Shown: positions 17,594 through 26,834, counted from the stretch's first letter. The stretch is 53,131 nt of DNA from Caulobacter sp. AP07 (GCF_000281955.1 NZ_AKKF01000207.1:1-53131), one strand, 5' to 3'. Notes: generated by a model not told the origin, from the sequence alone. Made by a program: numbers and translations.

Positions 17594-18715
17594 ATGGTCG
17601 ATCTGGTTCTTCTCGAAACCCTGGCGCGCGGCGTCGCCGTCGGCGGCTTCGGCGTCACCGGCCTGGCCCTGGTGATGGACCGCCGGCCGACGCCGGCGCG
17701 CTGGGTCGGCGGGCTGTTCTTCGCCTGCGCCATCGCCCATGTGATCGACGGCTTCAGGCTGGACGGCTCGACCCACGCCACACCGGTGATCTGGGCGATG
17801 TCGGTGGCGACCACCGGCCTGTTCTGGACCCTGGCCTACGCCCTGTTCGCCGACGAGCGGCGCTTCTCGCCCCACCGTCTTTGGCCGGCGGTCGGGCTGG
17901 TGGTGTTGTGGGCGCTGGCCCGGTTCATGCCGGAGGCGATCTGCCGGCCCTTCTGGCTGGTCTTCAACCTGGCCTCCGTGGGCCTGGTGCTGCACGCCCT
18001 GCTGGTGATCTGGCGCGGCTGGCGCGGCGACCTGGTGGTCCAGCGCCGCCGACTGCGCGGACCGGTGATGATCGCCGCCGCGGGCTACATCCTGCTGCTA
18101 AGCGCGCAGGACGTGGCGTGGGTGACGGGCCTGCCCTGGGTCTACGCCTCCGGCCTGTTGCAAGCCGGCGCGCTGGCCGGCCTGGCCGTCGCCGGAGCCG
18201 CGGCCCTGCTTCGCGCCGAGCCCCTGCTGGTCGAGGCGCCGATCGCGGCCGGTGGATCCGCGCCTCCGCCCCCCGCGCCCGCCCTGGACCTCACGCCCGC
18301 CGACCGCCTCGTCCTGGCCCGATTGCAAACCGCGATGGACGAAAACGAGGTCTGGCGCGGCGAGGACCTGTCGATCGCGGCCCTGGCGGCCCTGGTCGGC
18401 GCGCCCGAGCACCGTCTGCGCCGGCTGATCAACGGCGTCCTGGGTCATCGCAACTTCGCCGACTACGTCAACGGCCGTCGCATCGAGGCGGCCAAGACGG
18501 CCCTCGCCGATCCCGACCTGGCCCTGAAGTCGGTCTCGACGATCGCCTACGACCTGGGCTTCGCCTCGCTGGGTCCCTTCAACCGCGCCTTCCGCGCCGC
18601 GACCGGCGTCACCCCGTCGGCCTGGCGATCGGCCAAGACGCCCGCCTCGACCTCGCCCCATCTGCGGCTGGTCGAAACCGCCGATCCCGCGCCGAAAGCC
18701 GACAAATCCGCCTGA
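17594..18715 (+). CDS. Membrane-anchored AraC-family regulator
   Basis: A 373-residue protein with an N-terminal hydrophobic region of about six to seven helices (residues 5-205) and a C-terminal AraC-type double helix-turn-helix (about 250-350). The HTH is recognised from EDLSIAALAALVGAPEHRLRRLIN and YDLGFASLGPFNRAFRAATGVTPSAWR, which is highly conserved in the family. Such proteins are thought to sense membrane or lipid signals and regulate neighbours. The sterol-desaturase-like gene follows 72 bp downstream on the same strand and is a plausible target. Confidence 0.87.
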   Translation: MVDLVLLETLARGVAVGGFGVTGLALVMDRRPTPARWVGGLFFACAIAHVIDGFRLDGSTHATPVIWAMSVATTGLFWTLAYALFADERRFSPHRLWPAVGLVVLWALARFMPEAICRPFWLVFNLASVGLVLHALLVIWRGWRGDLVVQRRRLRGPVMIAAAGYILLLSAQDVAWVTGLPWVYASGLLQAGALAGLAVAGAAALLRAEPLLVEAPIAAGGSAPPPPAPALDLTPADRLVLARLQTAMDENEVWRGEDLSIAALAALVGAPEHRLRRLINGVLGHRNFADYVNGRRIEAAKTALADPDLALKSVSTIAYDLGFASLGPFNRAFRAATGVTPSAWRSAKTPASTSPHLRLVETADPAPKADKSA

Positions 18716-18787
18716 TTTCGCGATCGGCGCGACAACGCCCCGCCCCGCGCCCTTCCTTGGAACGTCATCCATCCGAGGAAATTCCCA

Positions 18788-19582
18788 ATGCTTTCGTTCC
18801 TTGCCCCCTTCGCCGAGAGCTGGCTGAGCTCCACCCTGACGGACGTCACCCGGTACGTGATCTTCGCGGTCGGCGTCTGGCTGGTCCTGTGGGGCGTCCT
18901 GGCGATCCCGCTGGCCAACCGCAAGATCCGCGACAGCGCGCCGCCCGCGCGGCAGCTGATGATCGAGTTCGTCTGCTCGATCCGCTCGATCATGATCTTC
19001 TCGACGGTCGGCCTGCTGACCTTCGGCCTGTTCCGCGCCGGCCTGCTGCCGGGCCCCTACATCGCCCGGAGCCTGGGACCGGTGTGGTTCTGGACCAGTC
19101 TGGTCCTGATGGTCGTCGCCCATGACGCCTGGTTCTACTGGACCCACCGGCTGATCCACGACCGCCGGCTGTTTCGCGCCTTCCACCGGCGTCATCACCG
19201 GTCGAACAATCCCTCGCCGTTCACCGCCTACAGCTTCGACCTGGGCGAGGCGGCGATCAACGCGCTGTTCGTGCCGCTGTGGATGATCCTGGTCCCCACC
19301 CAATGGCCAGTCGCGGGCCTGTTCATGCTGCACCAGATCGTGCGCAACACCCTGGGCCACAGCGGCTACGAGCTGTTCCCCGCCCGGCGCGACGGGCGAC
19401 CGCTGTTGCCCTGGCTGACCACGGTGACCCACCACGACCTGCACCATGCCCAGGCCGGCTGGAACTACGGCCTCTACTTCACTTGGTGGGACAGGATGAT
19501 GGGCACCGAGAACCCGGACTATCTGAAGCGCTTCGCGGCGGCGGTGCGGCGGCCCAAGGCCCTGGAGCCGGCTGCCGCCTGA
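18788..19582 (+). CDS. Sterol desaturase / fatty acid hydroxylase family protein
   Basis: A 264-residue integral membrane di-iron oxygenase. The eight-histidine pattern is present: HDAWFYWTHRLIH (His 112, 120, 124), FHRRHHRS (133, 136, 137) and THHDLHHA near residues 215-225. Helices flank these at about 25-45, 65-85 and 95-112. Substrates of bacterial members include lipids, carotenoids and sterol-like molecules; none can be chosen here. The start follows AGGAAATTCCC. It lies next to a membrane AraC-type regulator, a pairing seen in several alphaproteobacteria, and is convergent with the next gene with four bases between stops. Confidence 0.86.
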   Translation: MLSFLAPFAESWLSSTLTDVTRYVIFAVGVWLVLWGVLAIPLANRKIRDSAPPARQLMIEFVCSIRSIMIFSTVGLLTFGLFRAGLLPGPYIARSLGPVWFWTSLVLMVVAHDAWFYWTHRLIHDRRLFRAFHRRHHRSNNPSPFTAYSFDLGEAAINALFVPLWMILVPTQWPVAGLFMLHQIVRNTLGHSGYELFPARRDGRPLLPWLTTVTHHDLHHAQAGWNYGLYFTWWDRMMGTENPDYLKRFAAAVRRPKALEPAAA

Positions 19583-19586
19583 AGGC

Positions 19587-20234
19587 CTACCAGGTGCTGC
19601 GGACCAGCTTGACCATCAGGCGGCCGTCCTGGACCCGCTCGTCGGCGGTGCGCAGGCTGACGGTGAACTCGGCGGGGATGTCGAAGGGTCGGGTCAGGCT
19701 GACGTCGAAGCCCTCCTCGCCCGTCGTGCCGCCGCCCAGGGCGATCGATCCGACCTGGCGTCCGTCCAGGGTCAGCGCCGAACGCAGGTTGGCGCGGGTC
19801 ACCGGCGCGGCGCGCTTGGTCACATCGACGGGCGCCACGGCGTTCATGTCCACCGAGACGCTGACATAGTTGGTCCGGGGCATGAAACCGAAGCCGAACA
19901 GTCGCGACATCGACGAACGCACACCGGCCTCACGCTGGTTCCAGGACGCGCCGAGGGCCAGCGCGCGGGGGCTGGGTCCCTGGTCCGTCTTGGCCGCCAG
20001 GTCGAGGTTGAAGTCGTAGGTCGGGCTGTCGAGATTGCCCGCCACCTTGGCGACGAAAGTGGCCTTTTCCCCGTCGGTGGACAGGTCCAGCGGCAGGGCC
20101 GCGGAATAGCCCTGGAAACGGCCGTCACTACCCCAGACCGACAGGTCCGGCTTGCGCACGATGTCGCCGGCCAGCGCCGGCCCGGCCATGACCACCACGA
20201 GCGCCGCGATCAAGGATGACGTTCGAAATCCCAT
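19587..20234 (-). CDS. Hypothetical periplasmic protein
   Basis: A 215-residue protein not recognised as a named family. It has a Sec signal peptide (residues 1-23, ending GPALAGD) and a mature part with alternating hydrophobic/polar strands suggesting an all-beta fold. It contains no cysteine, and no lipobox, metal-site or enzyme motif was found. The C-terminal half contains FDVSLTRPFDIPAEFTVSL, a strand-rich stretch. The start MGFRTSSLIAAL is chosen because upstream in-frame sequence does not encode a signal peptide. It is convergent with the hydroxylase gene and divergent from the ribosomal-protein operon. Confidence 0.7.
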   Translation of the reverse strand: MGFRTSSLIAALVVVMAGPALAGDIVRKPDLSVWGSDGRFQGYSAALPLDLSTDGEKATFVAKVAGNLDSPTYDFNLDLAAKTDQGPSPRALALGASWNQREAGVRSSMSRLFGFGFMPRTNYVSVSVDMNAVAPVDVTKRAAPVTRANLRSALTLDGRQVGSIALGGGTTGEEGFDVSLTRPFDIPAEFTVSLRTADERVQDGRLMVKLVRSTW

Positions 20235-20341
20235 GCTCGCCCGATAGCATGACCCGGCGTCAGACCAAAGAGGCCAGGCGCGCATTTGTATGATATTGCG
20301 ATGACCGCCGCCGGATCGGGCGCCCGCAGGGTTTCCTTGCC

Positions 20342-20365
20342 TTGCCGCGCCCTTTCCGCTATTAG
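20342..20365 (+). promoter_or_regulatory. Putative housekeeping promoter of rpsF operon
   Basis: TTGCCGC at 20342-20348 and GCTATTAG at 20358-20365 resemble the Caulobacter housekeeping sigma consensus (TTGaCGS, spacer, GCtANAWC); the nine-base spacer is one short of the usual range. Transcription from here would give an untranslated leader of about 130 bases before rpsF, long enough for an S6:S18-type autoregulatory structure, which I have not folded. Confidence 0.4.
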
Positions 20366-20500
20366 CGCGCCCTCTCACGGATGGCGGTCTTGCACGCAGC
20401 CCCACGGGGTCGGGATTTCCCGCTCGGCATGCAGGATCCATCGTGGTCGACGGACTTCCGCCGTTGCTCACGCCGCCTTCCAAGCCGGAAGAAGGAAAAC

Positions 20501-20881
20501 ATGGCGTTCTACGAACACGTGGTCATCGCGCGGCAGGACATCTCGCCGCAACAGGCCGAAGCTCTGAATGAGCAACTCAAGGCCCTCCTGGAAGAAAATG
20601 GCGGTCACATCGCCAAGATCGAATACTGGGGCCTGCGTAACCTCACCTATCGCATCAAGAAGAACCGCAAGGGCCACTACTCCCTGCTCGCCATCGACGC
20701 TCCGGCCCCGGCCGTGAAGGAGATGGAACGTCAGCTGCTGATCAATGAAGACGTGCTGCGCTTCATGACCATCCGCGTCGAAGAGCTGGACCTGGAACTG
20801 TCGCCGGTTCTGGCCCGTCGCGACCGCGAACGTGGCGAGCGCACCGAGCGCCCGCGCGACGACTTCGCGCCGGCCGCGTAA
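20501..20881 (+). CDS. rpsF: 30S ribosomal protein S6
   Basis: A 126-residue small-subunit protein that binds S18 on the 30S platform. It starts [15 protein letters not shown] after GAAGAAGGAAAAC, a strong ribosome-binding site. The family motif [11 protein letters not shown] appears as [16 protein letters not shown], and the C-terminal tail (about residues 105-126) is charged and rich in Arg and Glu. First gene of rpsF-rpsR-rplI; the longer in-frame extension upstream is rejected because S6 begins here in all relatives. Confidence 0.97.
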   Translation: MAFYEHVVIARQDISPQQAEALNEQLKALLEENGGHIAKIEYWGLRNLTYRIKKNRKGHYSLLAIDAPAPAVKEMERQLLINEDVLRFMTIRVEELDLELSPVLARRDRERGERTERPRDDFAPAA

Positions 20882-20896
20882 GGGAGAAGAGAGATC

Positions 20897-21175
20897 ATGA
20901 CCGATACGACTGCTCCCGAAGCCCCCGCTGGCGCTCCCGCCGGCGCCGGCGCTCGCCGCCCGTTCTTCCGCCGCCGCAAGGTGTGCCCGTTCTCCGGCGC
21001 CAACGCCCCGAAGATCGACTACAAGGACGTCAAGCTCCTGCAGCGCTACGTTTCCGAGCGCGGCAAGATCGTGCCGTCGCGCATCACCGCGGTGTCGGCC
21101 AAGAAGCAACGCGAACTGGCCAAGGCCATCAAGCGCGCCCGCTTCCTGGCTCTGCTCCCCTACGTCGTGAAGTAA
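20897..21175 (+). CDS. rpsR: 30S ribosomal protein S18
   Basis: A 92-residue partner of S6 on the 30S platform. The conserved core runs from [15 protein letters not shown] through [19 protein letters not shown] to [20 protein letters not shown]. The Ala/Pro-rich N-terminal extension (residues 1-20) is typical of alphaproteobacteria. It lies 15 bp after rpsF and 13 bp before rplI, each with its own GGAGA-type ribosome-binding site, so the three are one operon. Confidence 0.97.
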   Translation: MTDTTAPEAPAGAPAGAGARRPFFRRRKVCPFSGANAPKIDYKDVKLLQRYVSERGKIVPSRITAVSAKKQRELAKAIKRARFLALLPYVVK

Positions 21176-21188
21176 GGGAGACACCACG

Positions 21189-21773
21189 ATGAAAGTTATC
21201 CTGCTCGAACGCGTCGAAGGCACCGGCGTCCTCGGCGACGTGGTCTCGGTGAAGGACGGCTTCGCCCGTAACTTCCTGCTGCCGCGTCACAAGGCCCTGC
21301 GCGCCAACTCGGCCAACCTGAAGTCCTTCGAAGTTCAGCGCGCTGAAATCGAAGCTCGCAACGTCAAGAACCGCGAAGCCGCCGGCAAGTCCGGTGAAGG
21401 CCTCGACGGCAAGCAGTACGTGATGATCCGTCAAGCCGGCGAAAGCGGCCAGCTGTACGGTTCGGTCGCGGGCCGCGACGTCGCCGACGCCATCAAGGCC
21501 GAAGGCGGCAAGGTCGATCGCTCGATGATCGTCCTCGACAAGCCGATCAAGACGCTTGGCGTTCACGAAGTGAAGGTGAAGCTGCACGCCGAGGTGACCG
21601 TCACGGTCACCCTCAACATCGCGCGCAGCCAGGACGAAGCCGATCGCCAAGCGCGCGGCGAAAACGTCGTCGCCGCTCAGTTCGAAGAAGACCGCGCGGC
21701 CGAGGCCGAAGCGGCTTCGGACATGGCGGCCGGCGGCGCCGGTTCGTTCGAAGGCGACCACTACGAGTCCTAA
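21189..21773 (+). CDS. rplI: 50S ribosomal protein L9
   Basis: A 194-residue large-subunit protein at the base of the L1 stalk. The N-terminal domain has the signature GxxxxVxxGxxRNFLxPxxxA, seen here from GDVVSVKDGFARNFLLP through RHKALRA. A long central helix links to a C-terminal domain (about residues 75-150), followed by an acidic and glycine-rich tail (EEDRAAEAEAASDMAAGGAG) that makes it longer than the 149-residue E. coli protein. It ends the operon and is followed by a strong intrinsic terminator. Confidence 0.97.
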   Translation: MKVILLERVEGTGVLGDVVSVKDGFARNFLLPRHKALRANSANLKSFEVQRAEIEARNVKNREAAGKSGEGLDGKQYVMIRQAGESGQLYGSVAGRDVADAIKAEGGKVDRSMIVLDKPIKTLGVHEVKVKLHAEVTVTVTLNIARSQDEADRQARGENVVAAQFEEDRAAEAEAASDMAAGGAGSFEGDHYES

Positions 21774-21803
21774 CGGCCTCGGGTCACCGACCGACCTCAA
21801 GGA

Positions 21804-21835
21804 AACGGCGCGGAGCAATCCGCGCCGTTTTTCTT
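21804..21835 (+). terminator. Intrinsic terminator of rpsF-rpsR-rplI
   Basis: Perfect 11-bp stem AACGGCGCGGA / TCCGCGCCGTT with a GCAA tetraloop, followed by a T-rich run. It is 30 bp past the rplI stop. This is the clearest terminator in the window on the plus strand. Confidence 0.88.
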
Positions 21836-21949
21836 TTGCCGCTTTGACACAATCGTCATTTACGACGGGTGCGAATACGCGCTCTCTACCCCTGTAACTC
21901 GCGTGTGAAGCGTAAAGCGCGGCACGCAAGAACGAGGGGAATGGAAACC

Positions 21950-24382
21950 ATGCACCGTCGCCACCTTCTGCTGGCCGCCGTCTCGGCCGGCGCGCTCCTG
22001 CAACTTCCCGCCATCGCCGCCGCCCAGGACCAGGCCGCCGACCAGACTCAGGTCGAGGAACTGGTCGTCACCGGCACCCGCACCCCGGGCCGCACACGCC
22101 TCGACACCATCGCGCCCGTCGACGTCATCGGCGCCCAGGCCCTGGCTCGCCAGGGCAACGGCGCGGAGCTGGCCCAGGCCCTGGCCAACCTGACGCCCGC
22201 CATCGATTTCCCGCGTCCGGCCATCACCGACGGCACCGACCACGTTCGTCCCGCCACCCTGCGCGGCCTGGCGCCCGACCAGACCCTGGTGCTGATCAAC
22301 GGCATGCGCGGCCATGTCGGCGCCCTGGTCAACATCAACGGCTCGATCGGCCGCGGCTCGACCGCCTTCGACCTCAACACCATCCCGACGGTCGCCGTCG
22401 AGCGGGTCGAGGTGCTGCGCGACGGGGCCTCGGCCCAGTATGGCGCCGACGCCATCGCCGGGGTCATCAACCTGCGCCTGCGCGAGGCCCGCAGCGGCGG
22501 CGGCGTAACGCTGAACTACGGAATCTACGACACCGACTACAAGACCGCGCGGGGCAAGCACGACGCCCACGACGGCCTGACCGAGTCGGCCTCCGCCTGG
22601 GTGGGCCTGCCGCTGGGCGCCGAGGGCTTCCTGACGGTGACCGGCGAATATCTGAACCGCCATCCGACCAACCGTTCGGACTATGTCGACCTGAACGCGG
22701 CCCCGAACTACGGCCGCAAGGTGGTGCTCGGCCGCTACGGCGATCCCAAGCTGGAGAGCAAGGCGGTCTATCTGAACGCCGGCCTGCCGGTGAACGAGAC
22801 CTGGACGCTGTACAGCTACGGCGGCTACCAGCGCCGCGACACCGAGGCCGCGGCCACCGCGCGGACCTACAACAACTCCAACAACGTTCCGGCGGTCTAT
22901 CCGGGCGGCTTCCTGCCGATCATCGCCACCAAGATCGACGACTACAACATCGCCGGCGGCGTCAAGGGCGAACTGGCCGGTTTCAAGACCGACCTGGGCG
23001 TCACCTACGGCAAGAACAAGCTCGAATACACGATCAAGAACACCATCAACTCGACCTTCGGCGCGGCCTCGCCGCGCACCTTCAAGGCCGGCGGCCTCGA
23101 CTACGACCAGTTCCTGGTCAACCTCAACATGAGCAAGGGTTTCGACCTGGGGCTCATCGAGCCGACCAACCTGGGCTTCGGCCTGGAGTACCGCAAGGAA
23201 GGCTTCTCGGTGCACCAGGGCGAGCCGGCCTCCTACACCAAGGGGCCGCTGAGCGGCGCGCCGGTGTCGCAGGGCTTCGGCGGCTTCCGGCCGTCGAACG
23301 TCGTGGACAAGTCGCGCCACAACGTCTCGGCCTATGTCGATCTCGAAGGCAAGCTGACCGAGCGCCTGTCGTTCGACGCCGCCGGCCGCTACGAGGACTA
23401 TTCGGACTTCGGCTCGAAGGTCACCGGCAAGCTGGCGGTCCGCTTCGACGTCGACGACGCCCTGGCCATCCGGGGCGCCATCTCCAGCGGCGTCAAGTCG
23501 CCGGCCCTGCAGCAGCAATACTTCAGCTACACGGCGACCAACAACGTCGCCACGCCGACCGGGTCGATCCTGGTGGAGTCGGGCACCTTCACGGTCGACA
23601 GCCCGATCGCCGTGGCCCTGGGCGCCAAGCCGCTGAAGCCCGAGGAGTCGATGAACTATTCGGCCGGCATCGTCTTCCACACCGGCCCGTTCGAACTGAC
23701 CATCGACGCCTATCAGATCGACATCGACGACCGCATCGTGCTGTCGGAGAACCTGCCCAACCCGTCGACCCCGGCGGCGACGGCGGCGGTGATCAACGCC
23801 CTGCTGGCCCCCTACGGCGTCAGCGCGGCGCGCTTCTTCCTCAACGGCGTCGAGACCCGCACGCGGGGCGTCGACATCGTCGGGCGCTACAAGCTCGAGA
23901 CCGAGACGGCCGGCCGCTACGACTTCACCGTGGCCGCCAACTTCAACGGCACCGACGTCAGGAAAACGCCCAGCCTGCCGACCATCACCAATGTCAGCCA
24001 GCCGCCGTTCCTGTTCGACCGCGGCAACGTCCTGACCTACGAACAAGGCACGCCCAACCAGAAGTTCGTGTTCAACACCGACTGGAGCCTGGGCGATTTC
24101 GGCGTCACCGCCAAAGCCACCTATTACGACAGCGTCCTGGTGCCCAACAACAACCCGACGCTGGACTACGAGACCGGCCACCGCACGATCGTCGACCTGG
24201 AAGGCCGCTACAAGCTGGGTTCGGCGGGCCTGGCGCTGGGCGTCAACAACCTGTTCGACCAGTACCCGCGCGAGACCCCGCTGGTGATCAACTCGCCCAG
24301 CGGCTCGATCGGCTTCCCCAGCTACTCGCCGTTCGGCTTCAACGGGCGGTTCCTGTACGCGCGGGTGAGCTACAACTGGTAG
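21950..24382 (+). CDS. TonB-dependent receptor
   Basis: An 810-residue outer-membrane active importer. It has a signal peptide (residues 1-23), a TonB-box-like stretch EELVVTGTRTPG near residues 34-45, a plug domain with LRGLAPDQTLVLINGMRG and VERVEVLRDGASAQYGADAIAGVINL, and a long beta-barrel ending ARVSYNW with the C-terminal aromatic needed for outer-membrane assembly. The second of two nearby ATGs is chosen because GAGGGG lies 10 bases before it but only one base before the first. The substrate cannot be inferred: neighbours are ribosomal proteins and dnaB. A terminator-like hairpin follows, so it is probably monocistronic. Confidence 0.92.
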   Translation: MHRRHLLLAAVSAGALLQLPAIAAAQDQAADQTQVEELVVTGTRTPGRTRLDTIAPVDVIGAQALARQGNGAELAQALANLTPAIDFPRPAITDGTDHVRPATLRGLAPDQTLVLINGMRGHVGALVNINGSIGRGSTAFDLNTIPTVAVERVEVLRDGASAQYGADAIAGVINLRLREARSGGGVTLNYGIYDTDYKTARGKHDAHDGLTESASAWVGLPLGAEGFLTVTGEYLNRHPTNRSDYVDLNAAPNYGRKVVLGRYGDPKLESKAVYLNAGLPVNETWTLYSYGGYQRRDTEAAATARTYNNSNNVPAVYPGGFLPIIATKIDDYNIAGGVKGELAGFKTDLGVTYGKNKLEYTIKNTINSTFGAASPRTFKAGGLDYDQFLVNLNMSKGFDLGLIEPTNLGFGLEYRKEGFSVHQGEPASYTKGPLSGAPVSQGFGGFRPSNVVDKSRHNVSAYVDLEGKLTERLSFDAAGRYEDYSDFGSKVTGKLAVRFDVDDALAIRGAISSGVKSPALQQQYFSYTATNNVATPTGSILVESGTFTVDSPIAVALGAKPLKPEESMNYSAGIVFHTGPFELTIDAYQIDIDDRIVLSENLPNPSTPAATAAVINALLAPYGVSAARFFLNGVETRTRGVDIVGRYKLETETAGRYDFTVAANFNGTDVRKTPSLPTITNVSQPPFLFDRGNVLTYEQGTPNQKFVFNTDWSLGDFGVTAKATYYDSVLVPNNNPTLDYETGHRTIVDLEGRYKLGSAGLALGVNNLFDQYPRETPLVINSPSGSIGFPSYSPFGFNGRFLYARVSYNW

Positions 24383-24404
24383 GGTGACCTAGCGTCAACT
24401 AGTG

Positions 24405-24435
24405 CGGCGCGGAGAACCATCTCCGCGCCGTTCCC
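24405..24435 (+). terminator. Terminator-like hairpin after TonB receptor gene
   Basis: Perfect 11-bp GC-rich stem CGGCGCGGAGA / TCTCCGCGCCG with an ACCA loop, followed by a short TTCCC. The stem is strong but the T-run is poor, so termination strength is uncertain. Confidence 0.65.
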
Positions 24436-24551
24436 TACGTCCGGTTCTGTCTTGGGGCGGGGTCAGAATATACACAGAACATCCCCGTTCATCTTCGCCG
24501 GCGCGCCGCTGCGTCCGCGCGGAAATCCCGGCTAGGCGTTAACCTGTGGCG

Positions 24552-26075
24552 ATGTCTCTCGTTCCCGCCCTAGACCTCCGCCCACCCTCGTCGATGGGCG
24601 ATATCGTCGTCGCCGTCGCGCCGCACAACCTGGAAGCCGAGCAAGCCCTGCTGGGCGTGCTGCTGTACGACAACGCCGCCTATGAGCGCCTGACCGACAG
24701 CCTGCAGGGCCGCCACTTCTACGAGCCCTTCCACGCGCGGCTGTTCAGCGCGATCGAGACCCACATCCGCAAGGGTCAGCTGGCCGAGCCGATCCTGCTG
24801 GCCGACGAGTTCAAGCACGACCCGGCCTTCGACGAGCTGGGCGGCCTGCGCTACCTGGCCGACCTGGTCGACCGCGCGCCGCCCGCCGCCAATGTCGGCG
24901 ACTACGCCCGCGCCGTCTTCGACCTGGCCCTGCGCCGCGACCTGATCCGCATCGGCGGCGAGATCGCCTCCACCGCCCACGGCCAGGGCAAGGACGAGGC
25001 CAAGCTGCCGGCCCGCGACCAGATCGAGGCGGCCGAACAGCAGCTCTACACCCTGGCCGAAAGCGGCACGGCCAGCTCCGGCTTCGTCAGCTTCGGCGAG
25101 GCCCTGCGCGGCGCGGTCGAGATGACCGCCGAGGCCTATAGCCGCGACGGCGGCATGTCGGGCGTCGCCACCGACCTGATCGACCTCGACCAGAAGATCG
25201 GCGGCCTGCACCCTTCCGACCTCGTGGTCCTGGCCGGTCGTCCGTCGATGGGCAAGACGGCGCTGGCCACCAACATCGCCTTCAACATCGCCAAGAAATA
25301 CGCCTGGGAGCCCCAGCCGGACGGCACCAAGAAGACCGTCAGCGGCGGGGTCGTGGCCTTCTTCTCGCTGGAAATGAGCGCCGAGCAGCTGGCCCTGCGG
25401 ATGCTGGCCGACGCCTCGGGGGTGTCGGGCGACAAGCTGCGCAAGGGCGAGATCGACGCCTCGGAGTTCGGCCGGGTGCGCGACGCGGCCATCGAGCTGC
25501 AGGAAGCCCCGCTCTATATCGACGCCACCGGCGGCATCTCGATCGCCAAGCTGACCGCCCGGGCCCGCCGCCTGAAGCGCCAGGTGGGCCTGGACCTGGT
25601 GGTGGTCGACTACCTGCAGCTGGTCACCGGCTCGGACCTCGGCTCCAACGCCAACCGCGTGCAGGAGGTCAGCCAGATCACCATGGGCCTCAAGGCCCTG
25701 GCCAAGGAACTGGCCTGCCCGGTCATCGCCCTGTCGCAGCTGTCGCGTCAGGTCGAGCAGCGCGAGGACAAGCGGCCCCAGCTCTCCGACCTTCGGGAAT
25801 CGGGCTCGATCGAGCAGGACGCCGACATGGTCTGGTTCGTCTATCGCGAAAGCTACTATGTCGGCCGTTCGGAACCGCGCGAAGGCACGCCCGAGCACCT
25901 GCAATGGCAGGAGGACATGGACCGCCTGCAGGGCCTGGCCGAGGTGATCATCGCCAAGCAGCGTCACGGCCCCATCGGCACCGTGCGCCTGTCGTTCAAC
26001 AGCGACACCACCCGCTTCGGCAACCTGGCCCGCGACCACTATTTCCACCAGCATCGTTCGGGCAACGAGGAATAG
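24552..26075 (+). CDS. dnaB: Replicative DNA helicase DnaB
   Basis: A 507-residue hexameric helicase that unwinds DNA at the replication fork. The N-terminal DnaB domain begins at APHNLEAEQALLGVLLYD; the RecA-like C-terminal domain has Walker A GRPSMGKTA with Lys 235, the ATPase-domain FFSLEMSAEQL, Walker B LDLVVVDYLQL and the SDLRESGSIEQDADMV signature. Starts are ambiguous: GTG at 24546, this ATG, or an ATG 14 codons later (MGDIVVAVAPHN). No intein or insertion is visible. A TTAACC half-site resembling CtrA recognition lies just upstream, alone and of doubtful meaning. Confidence 0.95.
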   Translation: MSLVPALDLRPPSSMGDIVVAVAPHNLEAEQALLGVLLYDNAAYERLTDSLQGRHFYEPFHARLFSAIETHIRKGQLAEPILLADEFKHDPAFDELGGLRYLADLVDRAPPAANVGDYARAVFDLALRRDLIRIGGEIASTAHGQGKDEAKLPARDQIEAAEQQLYTLAESGTASSGFVSFGEALRGAVEMTAEAYSRDGGMSGVATDLIDLDQKIGGLHPSDLVVLAGRPSMGKTALATNIAFNIAKKYAWEPQPDGTKKTVSGGVVAFFSLEMSAEQLALRMLADASGVSGDKLRKGEIDASEFGRVRDAAIELQEAPLYIDATGGISIAKLTARARRLKRQVGLDLVVVDYLQLVTGSDLGSNANRVQEVSQITMGLKALAKELACPVIALSQLSRQVEQREDKRPQLSDLRESGSIEQDADMVWFVYRESYYVGRSEPREGTPEHLQWQEDMDRLQGLAEVIIAKQRHGPIGTVRLSFNSDTTRFGNLARDHYFHQHRSGNEE

Positions 26076-26150
26076 GCGGCGTTCCGGCGTTTGACCTCCA
26101 GCGCCGGTTCGGGCCAGGGTCAGGCCGCCAGCATCGCGAGACCCTGAGTG

Positions 26151-26834
26151 ATGGACATCAATCCCCTGCCCGTCTCGACGGTGGTCGGCGCCTTCCTGTT
26201 GGCCTTCCCGGCCCTGTTCTCGATCGTCAACCCGGTCGGCTCGGCGCTGATCTTCCACCAGATGCTGTCGCACCACACGGCCGAGGTGCGTCGCAGGCTG
26301 GCGCCGACCATCGCGCTCTACGCCTTCTGCATCCTGCTGGGGTCGCTGCTGCTGGGCGGCTACATCCTGAACTTCTTCGGAGTCAGCCTCGGCGCCCTGC
26401 GCGTGGCCGGCGGCCTGGTGGTGGCCATCCGCGCCTGGGCGCTGCTGATGAGCCCCGAGGAGCACGAGGACCGTAAGATGGGCCAGGCCTCCCCGGCCCT
26501 GAGCCGCGCCGAGGACATCGCCTTCTTTCCGTTGACCATGCCGTTCACGACCGGCCCCGGCGCGATCTCCGTGGCCATCGCCCTGTCGTCGCAGCGCCCC
26601 GCGGGCGGCCATTCGGTCATCCCGTTCTTTCTGGGCGCCAGCCTGGCGGTGGCGGTCATCGCCCTGATGGTCTGGTTCTTCTACCGCGCCTCGGACCGCG
26701 TGCTGTCGCTGCTGGGCGTCAACGGCGCGCGGGTGATGTCGCGGCTGATGGCCTTCCTGCTGATGTGCATCGGCGTGCAGATCGTGGCGAGCGGCGTGGA
26801 GAGCCTGGCCACGCAGTTCCTGCTGCAACATTGA
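26151..26834 (+). CDS. MarC family integral membrane protein
   Basis: A 227-residue protein with six predicted transmembrane helices. The N-terminal FLLAFPALFSIVNPVGSAL and the central ITMPFTTGPGAIS motif (here FPLTMPFTTGPGAIS) are characteristic of the MarC family, whose function is unsettled; early claims of drug efflux were not upheld. An in-frame GTG immediately precedes the chosen ATG. It sits between dnaB and alr on the same strand, with gaps of 75 and 49 bp. Confidence 0.88.
   Translation: MDINPLPVSTVVGAFLLAFPALFSIVNPVGSALIFHQMLSHHTAEVRRRLAPTIALYAFCILLGSLLLGGYILNFFGVSLGALRVAGGLVVAIRAWALLMSPEEHEDRKMGQASPALSRAEDIAFFPLTMPFTTGPGAISVAIALSSQRPAGGHSVIPFFLGASLAVAVIALMVWFFYRASDRVLSLLGVNGARVMSRLMAFLLMCIGVQIVASGVESLATQFLLQH

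Noticed and set aside
21860..24181. 773-codon minus-strand frame over the TonB receptor gene
   Set aside because: The plus-strand frame is a clear TonB receptor with plug and barrel motifs; the antisense protein has biased Val/Gly/Asp composition and no family features.
24520..24551. GTTAACC upstream of dnaB as a CtrA site
   Set aside because: Only one half of the TTAA-N7-TTAA consensus is present, which occurs often by chance.
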